DNA of 46,938 nucleotides from Streptomycetaceae bacterium (GTDB lineage Bacteria; Actinomycetota; Actinomycetes; Streptomycetales; Streptomycetaceae). A program made the translations under genes and the position numbers. The DNA lies in assembly GCA_019243445.1 (NCBI GenBank), contig JAFAUH010000230.1, positions 1 to 46,938 on the forward strand, in the 5' to 3' direction. Every line of letters starts with the position of its first letter. The stretch's first letter is position 1. The notes below the pieces were generated by a model, which searched no databases, was not told the origin of the DNA, and saw only the letters and a list, made by a program, of their open reading frames with translations. Shown one piece after another: positions 16,851-23,828 of the stretch.

Positions 16851-18767
16851 ATGACCCCACCCCCGGATGCCGGGTTCCCTCACACCGCAGCTGTGCCCGG
16901 CCAACGGGCTGCTGCTCGCCATGCCGATCCACCGGGACATTCTGATCCGCTGGAACAGGCCGACCCTTACGCCGTAGCGGACACCGCTGCCACCGAGAAC
17001 TTGCTGCGCTGCTGGATCCGTGAGATCGGTGTCGACCCCGCCCCCGGCGATGAGTTGCACATCCCTCTCGCCGCCTCCGGCACCGCGCTGCGAGTGCCGG
17101 TACGCCACTGGTCGATCGTCGGCAGCCATCGCTTCGCCAGCCCGCCTTTCCTGGACGGCGCACCCGCCGACGCACCGCACCTGGACGCCGTCACGCTCGC
17201 CGGGTTCCTCGCCCGCGAAGCCGGAGGCGCCCCGGCCGACGGCGCCGACCTCGTCCTCCGTGTCGCCGACTCCGTCCGCCGTACCGCAGTCTTCCTCCGT
17301 GAACGCCGCCTCGCCCCGGCAGACCAGCCCGGCGTACCGGCCTTCCTCGCGGCCGAGCAGTCTCTCATCTTCGGACACCCGTTCCACCCGGCCCCCAAGA
17401 GCCGTGAAGGGCTCACTGACACCGAGGCGGATGTCTATTCGCCTGAGCTGCGCGGAGCGTTCGCGCTGCACTGGATGGCCGTCGACCGTTCCGTCGTCGC
17501 CGCCGACTCCGCCTGGACCGTCCGCGGGCGCGCCATCCCCGCAGAACAGCTCACCGCGGAACTCCTGGGTGAAGAAGCCGAGTTGCCCGACGGCACCGTG
17601 GCGCTGCCGCTCCACCCCTGGCAAGCCCGTGAGCTGATGTGCCGTCCGCAGGTACGCCGTCTCTTCGATGCCGGGCTCCTCCACGACCTCGGTACACGCG
17701 GCGACGCATGGCACCCCACTTCCTCCGTGCGCACCGTCTACCGGCCCGGTGCGCCTGCCATGCTCAAACTCTCCCTTAGCCTGCCCATTACAAACTCCCG
17801 CCGCGAGAACCTGCGCAAGGAACTGCTGCGCGGCGCCGAGGTGCACCGTCTGCTGCGTACCGGCCTGTCCGACGAATGGCGCGCCGTGCACCCCGGCTTC
17901 GACATCGTCCGTGACCCGGCCTGGCTCGCCGTGGACACACCCGATGGCGAACCGGTCCCTGGCTTCGACGTCGTTTTGCGGCACCCCACCTTCGACGCGT
18001 ATGACGACATCAACTGCCTCGCCGGCCTGACGGCGCTGCGGCCATCGACCCGCGGGCTGACGCCCGAACGAGGAACGAGCGGGCAGCGGCGACATCAGCC
18101 GACTCCGGCGGCGGGCTGCACGACGGCGCAGCAGGCGCCGCACCTGCTCCGCTCCCGCCTCGCCGACCTCGTGGACGGCCTCGTCGCCCGTACGGGGCGT
18201 TGCGCTGCGACGGTCTCCACAGAGTGGTTTTTGCGCTACCTCGACGCAGTCGTCCTGCCGGTGCTGTGGCTGGACGGTGAAGCGGGTATCGCGCTCGAGG
18301 CCCATCAACAAAACACTTTGGTGCATCTCGACGCTGAAGGATGGCCGATCGGGGGACGCTACCGCGACAACCAGGGCTACTACTTCCGTGAGTCGCACCG
18401 CGCAGCACTCGAAGTGCGTGTGCCCGGGATCGGCGCCGATAGCGACACATTCGTCTCCGACGAGGTGGCGGACGAGCGCTTCGCGTACTACCTCGGTATC
18501 AACAACGTGCTGGGCCTTATCGGTGCGTTCGGCTCCCAGAGCCTTGCCGATGAGCGGGTGCTGCTCGCCGCCTTCCGCCGCTTCCTCGGCAAGGCTGTCA
18601 CCAGCGGCCGTTCACCGCTGCCCACATACCTTCTGGACCACCCGACACTGCGCTGCAAGGCCAACCTGCTCACCCGGCTGCACGGCCTCGATGAACTGAT
18701 CGGGCCGGTCGACACCCAGTCCGTCTACGTCACCATCCCCAATCCCCTTGCCGCACCCGTGGCGTGA
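16851..18767 (+). CDS. IucA/IucC-family NRPS-independent siderophore synthetase
   Basis: ATP-dependent enzyme that condenses a carboxylic acid such as citrate or a succinylated amine with an amine or alcohol to make a siderophore. AAGGAG at 16838-16843 sets ATG 16851, giving 638 residues. Family motifs are complete: GHPFHPAPKSREG (175-187), LHPWQ, PTSSVRTVY, KLSLSLPITNSRREN, ALEAHQQN and YRDNQGYY, followed by a FhuF-like C-terminal region. Odd: between NCLAGLTALRP and HLLRSRLADLV there are ~30 Thr/Gly/Gln/Ala-rich residues coded by 18034-18140, a region that contains a copy of a dispersed intergenic repeat. It looks like an in-frame insertion in a loop. The neighbours suggest a diaminobutyrate-containing product. 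Confidence 0.93.
   Translation: MTPPPDAGFPHTAAVPGQRAAARHADPPGHSDPLEQADPYAVADTAATENLLRCWIREIGVDPAPGDELHIPLAASGTALRVPVRHWSIVGSHRFASPPFLDGAPADAPHLDAVTLAGFLAREAGGAPADGADLVLRVADSVRRTAVFLRERRLAPADQPGVPAFLAAEQSLIFGHPFHPAPKSREGLTDTEADVYSPELRGAFALHWMAVDRSVVAADSAWTVRGRAIPAEQLTAELLGEEAELPDGTVALPLHPWQARELMCRPQVRRLFDAGLLHDLGTRGDAWHPTSSVRTVYRPGAPAMLKLSLSLPITNSRRENLRKELLRGAEVHRLLRTGLSDEWRAVHPGFDIVRDPAWLAVDTPDGEPVPGFDVVLRHPTFDAYDDINCLAGLTALRPSTRGLTPERGTSGQRRHQPTPAAGCTTAQQAPHLLRSRLADLVDGLVARTGRCAATVSTEWFLRYLDAVVLPVLWLDGEAGIALEAHQQNTLVHLDAEGWPIGGRYRDNQGYYFRESHRAALEVRVPGIGADSDTFVSDEVADERFAYYLGINNVLGLIGAFGSQSLADERVLLAAFRRFLGKAVTSGRSPLPTYLLDHPTLRCKANLLTRLHGLDELIGPVDTQSVYVTIPNPLAAPVA
18061..18115 (+). repeat. Repeat-derived insertion in the synthetase gene (copy C)
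   Basis: GCGACATCAGCCGACTCCGG (from 18089) matches part 2 of the dispersed repeat seen in spacers at 13550 and 26929, and the upstream CCCGAACGAGGAACGAGCGG resembles GGCCGAGGAACGAGGCCG near 7921. The element stays in frame and the family motifs on both sides are intact. Confidence 0.55.
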
Positions 18768-18788
18768 ACCATGCGGAGGGCCACCGCC

Positions 18789-19568
18789 ATGCCGCCAACC
18801 GAACCCGGTACCGATACCGACGGCGAGGACACGCTCGACCTTGCGTTGCCCGCCGAGCTCCGCGAGCTCGCGGAGTTGAGGGAGCCCCTGGAGCCCTGCC
18901 CCGGCCCCGCGTCGGAGGCGAAGCCGAAGGCGGAGGGGGAGAGGAAGGCAGAGGTCACTGTGCCGGTCCGCCGCCTCCGGGCGAGCGTCGGCGACCACGA
19001 TCTCCTCGACAACGTCGCCGAATGGGGTCCGACAACCACCCCGCACGGCATCTTCCAGCTCGTCCCCGCCGTTGTCAGCCGCGATCTTCCGCTCATCACT
19101 CGCTGGATGAACGATCCGGCTGTCGCCGAGTTCTGGCAGTTGTCGGGCCCGCCCGCCATCGCCGAGAAGCACTTGCGCGAGCAGATCGACGGCGACGGCC
19201 GCAGCGTCCCGTGCCTCGGCATGCTCGACGGTACGCCGATGAGCTATTGGGAGATCTACCGCGCCGACCTCGACCCGGTCTCCCGTTACTACCCCGTACG
19301 CCCCAACGACACCGGTATCCATATGCTTATCGGCCCGGTCGCCGACCGGGGACGTAGGCTGGGCTCGGCGCTGCTGCGCACCGTGGCCGACTTGGTGCTG
19401 GACCACCGACCCGGCTGCGTACGGGTCATTGCAGAACCGGATCTGCGCAACATCCCTTCGGTCGCGGCCTTCCTCGCTGCCGGTTTCCGATTCGCCGCCG
19501 AGATTGAACTTCCGGAGAAACGAGCTGCGTTGGTGATCCGCGACCGCACCCTGCGACACCTGCTCTGA
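18789..19568 (+). CDS. Siderophore acyltransferase (IucB/AlcB-like GNAT)
   Basis: Acyl-CoA-dependent N-acyltransferase of the Acetyltransf_8 group used in siderophore pathways to acylate an amine or hydroxylamine. Of 259 residues, about 60 at the N-terminus are low complexity (AELRELAELREPLEP then Lys/Glu-rich), followed by the acyltransferase domain: RDLPLITRWMNDPAVAEFW, SYWEIYRADLD, RPNDTGIHMLIGP (acyl-CoA core), RGRRLGSALLRTV and RVIAEPDLRNIPS near the end. ATG 18789 has GGAGGG at 18774-18779; the upstream ATG 18771 is in frame but lacks an SD. It lies 21 bp after the synthetase. No N-hydroxylase is encoded beside it, so the classic hydroxamate step would have to come from elsewhere or be absent. 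Confidence 0.85.
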   Translation: MPPTEPGTDTDGEDTLDLALPAELRELAELREPLEPCPGPASEAKPKAEGERKAEVTVPVRRLRASVGDHDLLDNVAEWGPTTTPHGIFQLVPAVVSRDLPLITRWMNDPAVAEFWQLSGPPAIAEKHLREQIDGDGRSVPCLGMLDGTPMSYWEIYRADLDPVSRYYPVRPNDTGIHMLIGPVADRGRRLGSALLRTVADLVLDHRPGCVRVIAEPDLRNIPSVAAFLAAGFRFAAEIELPEKRAALVIRDRTLRHLL

Positions 19569-19733
19569 CCGGCTTAGCCCCGAGCCTTTTGACACCGCCC
19601 TTCGACATTGCCCTTCGTGCTCCAGGAGCTGGCAAGTGCTGCACCTTTCCTGCGAACTCAACAAGGACGTCCGGTTTGTGATCTCCGGCATCGGTCACCC
19701 GCTGTCAGTGCCACGACGTAGGGTGGGATTCCT

Positions 19734-21719
19734 ATGAGCAAGCCTGCCCTCACCGAACTCCTCCATGCCGCTGTCACCGCCGTCGGTGGCGTCGAACGCC
19801 CCGGCCAGGTCTCGATGGCCGAGGCGGTCGCGGCTGTCATCGACGAGACCTCCCACCTGCTCGTCCAGGCGGGCACGGGCACCGGCAAGTCGCTCGGCTA
19901 TCTCGTCCCGGCCTTGGCACACGGCGAGCGCGTGGTCGTCGCCACCGCGACCCTCGCCCTGCAACGGCAGCTCATCGAACGGGACCTGCCGCGTACGGTC
20001 GAGGCGCTGAAACCCTTGTTGCGCCGCGAACCGCAGTACGCGACGCTCAAGGGTCGCTCCAATTACCTGTGCCTGCACCGACTGCACGAGGGAGTGCCGA
20101 GCGACACGGAGGACGGCCTCTTCGACCCGATGGAGCAGATAGGCGGGCCGACGAGCAAGCTCGGCAAGGATCTGCTGCGACTGCGCGACTGGGCGGACGA
20201 GACAGAGACCGGCGACCGCGACGCACTGAGCCCTGGCGTCTCCGACCGTGCCTGGTCGCAGTTCTCGGTAAGCTCGCGTGAATGCCTGGGCGCGAGCAAG
20301 TGCCCATATGGTACGGAGTGCTTCGCCGAGGCTGCGCGGGAGCGTGCCAAGCTCGCGGATGTCGTCGTCACCAACCATGCACTGCTGGCGATCGACGCAA
20401 TCGAGGGCGCGCCCGTACTGCCCAGCCACGAAGTGCTGATCGTCGATGAGGCCCATGAGCTCGTCTCCCGCGTCACCGGTGCCGCTACCGGTGAGCTGAC
20501 ACCCGGCGGGGTGAATCGGGCAGTGAAGCGCTCTGCCAAGCTCGTCAACGAAAAGGTGGCGGACGCACTGCTCAGCGCCTCCGAGGGATTCGAGCGGCTC
20601 ATGGAGCTCGCGCTGCCGGGTCGGCTCGAGACTGTCCCGGAGGATTTGGCATACGCGCTTGCCGCGCTGCGTGACGCCTGCCGCCAGGTGATCACCTCCT
20701 TGGGCGAGGTGCGGGACAAGTCGGTGGTTGACGAGGACGCCATCCGTCAACAGGCTCTCGCCTCGATCGAGTCTGTGCATGAAGTCGCCGAGCGGCTACT
20801 GCAGGCCAATGAGTACGAGGTGATCTGGTGCGAGCGCCATGACCGATTCGGTGCCTCGCTGCGGATCGCGCCGCTCACCGTCTCCGGGCTGCTGCGGGAG
20901 AAGCTGTTTGTCGAGCGATCAGTGGTGCTGACTTCGGCGACGCTCAAGCTGGGTGGTGACTTCAATGGGGTGGCGGCCTCCCTCGGGCTCTCGCCCGAGG
21001 ATTCCCAGGGTGCCGAAGGAGGGAATGAGGCGGAGCAGCCGGTGTGGCGAGGCATCGACGTCGGCTCGCCGTTCGACTATCCCAAACAGGGCATCCTCTA
21101 CGTTGCCAAGCATCTGCGCCAGCCCGGGCGCGAGGGCAGCCGTGACGACATGCTGGACGAGCTCGCGGAGCTGATTGAGGCAGCGGGTGGGCGTACACTG
21201 GGCCTGTTTTCCTCGATGCGGGCCGCGCAGGCGGCTGCGGAGGCGATGCGGAGCAGACTGGATCTCCCGGTCCTGCTGCAGGGCGAGGAGACGCTCGGCG
21301 AGCTGATCCGTACCTTCGCCGCTTCGGCGCCGACGTGCTTGTTCGGAACTCTGTCCCTGTGGCAGGGCGTGGATGTACCTGGGAGCCACTGCCAGTTGGT
21401 GGTGATGGACCGTATTCCGTTCCCGCGGCCGGATGATCCGCTGATGAGTGCCCGCCAGAAGGACGTTGAGGAACACGGTGGCAATGGCTTTACGGCGGTC
21501 GCCGCCACGCATGCGGCGCTGCTGATGGCACAGGGCGCGGGGCGGCTCATCCGGTCGATGGACGACCGCGGAGTGGTCGCCGTCCTCGATCCCCGGCTGG
21601 CGACGGCGCGCTACGGCAGTTTTCTGCGGGCTTCGATGCCACCGTTCTGGTACACCGTCGACCGCAATCAGGTGCGCAAATCACTCGCCGCCATCGCGGC
21701 GACGGCCGACGCCAGTTGA
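19734..21719 (+). CDS. dinG: DinG-type ATP-dependent helicase
   Basis: XPD-like superfamily 2 helicase acting on damaged DNA, R-loops or G-quadruplexes. The 661-residue product has Walker A QAGTGTGKS (residues 45-53), an iron-sulfur Cys set (NYLCL, then ECLGASKCPYGTECF), the DEAH box VDEAHEL, SATL, and the C-terminal motifs LFGTLSLWQGVDVPG and QGAGRLIRS. ATG 19734 is close to a weak GGGTGGGA SD. No GAAC-N4-GTTC box was found in the 165-bp spacer upstream, so direct SOS control is not evident. The gene converges on lexA, and its stop codon is inside a hairpin. Confidence 0.93.
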   Translation: MSKPALTELLHAAVTAVGGVERPGQVSMAEAVAAVIDETSHLLVQAGTGTGKSLGYLVPALAHGERVVVATATLALQRQLIERDLPRTVEALKPLLRREPQYATLKGRSNYLCLHRLHEGVPSDTEDGLFDPMEQIGGPTSKLGKDLLRLRDWADETETGDRDALSPGVSDRAWSQFSVSSRECLGASKCPYGTECFAEAARERAKLADVVVTNHALLAIDAIEGAPVLPSHEVLIVDEAHELVSRVTGAATGELTPGGVNRAVKRSAKLVNEKVADALLSASEGFERLMELALPGRLETVPEDLAYALAALRDACRQVITSLGEVRDKSVVDEDAIRQQALASIESVHEVAERLLQANEYEVIWCERHDRFGASLRIAPLTVSGLLREKLFVERSVVLTSATLKLGGDFNGVAASLGLSPEDSQGAEGGNEAEQPVWRGIDVGSPFDYPKQGILYVAKHLRQPGREGSRDDMLDELAELIEAAGGRTLGLFSSMRAAQAAAEAMRSRLDLPVLLQGEETLGELIRTFAASAPTCLFGTLSLWQGVDVPGSHCQLVVMDRIPFPRPDDPLMSARQKDVEEHGGNGFTAVAATHAALLMAQGAGRLIRSMDDRGVVAVLDPRLATARYGSFLRASMPPFWYTVDRNQVRKSLAAIAATADAS

Positions 21720-21731
21720 CCAACTGGCGTC
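21708..21731. terminator. Hairpin overlapping the dinG stop codon
   Basis: GACGCCAGTTG (21708-21718) and CAACTGGCGTC (21721-21731) form a perfect 11-bp dyad separated by two bases, and TGA 21717-21719 is the dinG stop. It lies between the convergent dinG and lexA genes. The remaining spacer to 21869 is GC-rich, contains another GACATCAGCC fragment (21746) and no gene. Confidence 0.65.
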
Positions 21732-21869
21732 GGTTCGCACGCTGCGACATCAGCCTCCTCCTGCCTGCGGCTGGCCGTATCGTGCGCAGGTATCAGGATC
21801 CCGGGGACCCCGGAGGTCGGGGGACCCGAGATCGGCACAGAGGCTTCCCGGCCCGTACGGCAGGGCTGT

Positions 21870-22652
21870 TCAGACTCTTCGCAGCACCGCTACCACCTTG
21901 CCGAGGATCGTCGCCTCGTCACCAGGGATGGGCTGGTACGTCGAGTTGTGCGGCAGCAGCCACACATGGCCGTCCTCCCGCTTGAAACGCTTGACCGTCG
22001 CTTCGCCATCGAGCATTGCGGCCACGATGTCACCGTTCTCGGCGACGGGTTGGCGGCGCACCGTCACCCAGTCACCGTCGCAGATGGCGGCCTCGATCAT
22101 CGAGTCGCCGACCACCTTGAGTACGAACAGTTCGCCATCACCCACTAGTTGGCGCGGTAGCGGAAAGACGTCCTCGACGGACTCCTCGGCGAGGATCGGA
22201 CCGCCCGCCGCGATCCGGCCCACCAGCGGCACATATGATGCGGACGGCTTGCCCGCGGTGTCGGCGGGCTGGGTGTGCGGGGTGTCCGAGGCGCGCACCT
22301 CGTAGGCGCGTGGACGGTGGGGGTCACGACGCAGGAAGCCCTTGCGTTCCAGCGCCATCAACTGGTGCGCGACGGAGGAGGTGGACGACAGTCCGACGGC
22401 CTGACCGATCTCCCGCATGGACGGTGGGTAGCCTCGTCGTTGTACCGAATCCCGGATGACTTCGATGACACGGCGCTGACGGTCGGTGAGGCCCGAGCTG
22501 TCCGTACGGATTCCTGGCGGTCGGCCGGGCAGTGATCGTGCGGGCTTCGCACTCTCGTCGTTCGTCGTGTTCATGGGCATGGCAATGGGATTCAGCCGGT
22601 CTTGGGAGTGCTCATGTGCGGTGATGGTCGCGCTGTCTGCGGTGGTGGTCAC
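21870..22652 (-). CDS. lexA: SOS repressor LexA
   Basis: Repressor of the SOS regulon and self-cleaving serine protease. The 260-residue product has an N-terminal winged helix ([43 protein letters not shown]), the Ala-Gly cleavage site in [10 protein letters not shown], the catalytic Ser in [10 protein letters not shown] and the catalytic Lys in EATVKRF. I choose GTG 22652 ([14 protein letters not shown]), which has GAGGGG just upstream and matches the S. coelicolor N-terminus as I remember it; a later ATG (MNTTNDES) exists. A LexA box lies 66 bp upstream, so it should be autoregulated. Confidence 0.96.
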   Translation of the reverse strand: MTTTADSATITAHEHSQDRLNPIAMPMNTTNDESAKPARSLPGRPPGIRTDSSGLTDRQRRVIEVIRDSVQRRGYPPSMREIGQAVGLSSTSSVAHQLMALERKGFLRRDPHRPRAYEVRASDTPHTQPADTAGKPSASYVPLVGRIAAGGPILAEESVEDVFPLPRQLVGDGELFVLKVVGDSMIEAAICDGDWVTVRRQPVAENGDIVAAMLDGEATVKRFKREDGHVWLLPHNSTYQPIPGDEATILGKVVAVLRRV

Positions 22653-22717
22653 GGCGGCCCCTCTCGAAAATGTTCTCCCTAGCGAGACAACGGTAGGCGC
22701 TTTCGAAAGGTTGCGCC

Positions 22718-22729
22718 AAACACACGTTC
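22718..22729 (-). promoter_or_regulatory. SOS box upstream of lexA
   Basis: On the minus strand the site reads GAACGTGTGTTT, matching GAAC-N4-GTTC at all but the last base; it is preceded by TC, as in CGAAC-type actinobacterial boxes. It lies 66 bp before the lexA start. Confidence 0.75.
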
Positions 22730-22947
22730 GAGTGAACTTTCGCAAATCGGCTGACGTGATCAGGATATTGGGTGTACGGGATTTGCGCCCCATTGCCGTC
22801 GAGTGATTACCCTCGGTAACGATGGGGGGTCTGTGCACACTGTATCCCCCGCCTCGCGTAGGCTTGCAGCTGCACTTGGGGGATGGTTTGGGGGGCGCTC
22901 GGAGGGCGCAGTCGACGCAACGCATGCATCGCGTGCTTCGCATCAAG

Positions 22948-22995
22948 CTCCTAGATCTAGTGGTGTCATTGGGGGCAGGGGCCCAGAAGTTGTGG
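22948..22995 (+). promoter_or_regulatory. Pair of NrdR boxes upstream of nrdRJ
   Basis: The core CTAGATCTAG at 22951-22960 fits the NrdR box consensus acaCwAtATaTwGtgt well and is a perfect palindrome. A weaker second copy, CCAGAAGTTG at 22983-22992 followed by TGTGG, lies 32 bp further on, three helical turns away. Paired boxes at whole-turn spacing are known for NrdR. Repression of nrdRJ by its own first product is therefore expected. The rest of the 475-bp lexA-nrdR spacer has no ORF I can support. Confidence 0.65.
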
Positions 22996-23127
22996 TCCCT
23001 GGGGCTTTGTTGCTTCCGGCATGGCTTATGCTTATGGCTGCTTCATGAGGCCCTTGGGGCGCATGAGGCGACATTTCCATGCTGCGCTGCAACCGTGCAC
23101 GTGCACAGAGGGTGAGGAGGGAGACAT

Positions 23128-23652
23128 ATGCACTGCCCCTTCTGCAGGCACCCGGACAGCCGCGTCGTGGACAGCCGTGCCACCGACGACGGCACCTCGA
23201 TCCGCCGACGTCGCCAGTGCCCCGACTGCGGGCGCCGTTTCACCACAGTGGAGACGGCGTCGCTGATGGTGATCAAGCGCAGTGGAGTGACCGAACCCTT
23301 CAGTCGCGACAAGGTCATCGCCGGGGTACGCAAAGCCTGCCAAGGCCGTCCCGTCTCCGAGGATGCGCTCGCCCAACTCGGGCAACGCGTCGAAGAGGCG
23401 ATCCGGGCTACCGGCAGTGCCGAGCTGTCAACCCACGATGTGGGACTGGCGATACTCGGTCCGCTCCAGGACCTCGACCTCGTCGCTTATCTCCGCTTCG
23501 CCTCGGTCTACCGGGCCTTCGACTCGCTCGAGGACTTCGAGACGGCCATCACAGAGCTGCGTGAGGCCGCCCCCGCTGCCGAAGACGCCGAGATCCCCCG
23601 CGTCCCGGGCCACCAAGGGCGGCAGACCACCGACGCCCGCAGCGTGGGCTGA
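23128..23652 (+). CDS. nrdR: Transcriptional repressor NrdR
   Basis: ATP/dATP-sensing repressor of ribonucleotide reductase genes. The 174-residue product has the N-terminal zinc ribbon ([17 protein letters not shown] with CxxC, then CPDCGRRF) and an ATP-cone domain ([20 protein letters not shown] ... [13 protein letters not shown]). ATG 23128 follows GGAGGGAG. The C-terminal ~25 residues are variable. It precedes nrdJ by 176 bp and should be co-transcribed with it. Confidence 0.96.
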   Translation: MHCPFCRHPDSRVVDSRATDDGTSIRRRRQCPDCGRRFTTVETASLMVIKRSGVTEPFSRDKVIAGVRKACQGRPVSEDALAQLGQRVEEAIRATGSAELSTHDVGLAILGPLQDLDLVAYLRFASVYRAFDSLEDFETAITELREAAPAAEDAEIPRVPGHQGRQTTDARSVG

Positions 23653-23828
23653 GCGGCGGGACGCGACTGCAGGAACCGCTGCAGGGGCTGTGCCCAGGGC
23701 AGCCCAAGACAGCCAAGACAGAACGACACGAGCTTGCCGAGGTCGGGTGCGCCGAGGCGGCAGACAGCATCGTGCGGCGGGAAGAACCGCGGCACTTCAG
23801 GGCGTTTTGCCCGTATTAGGGAGGCGGC

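Noticed and set aside
19569-19733. SOS box upstream of dinG
   Set aside because: No GAAC-N4-GTTC-like sequence with at most one mismatch was found in the spacer.
22722-22737. GTTC-GAGT-GAAC dyad upstream of lexA as a second SOS box
   Set aside because: The half sites are in the inverted order relative to the GAAC-N4-GTTC consensus; only the overlapping GAACGTGTGTTT fits.
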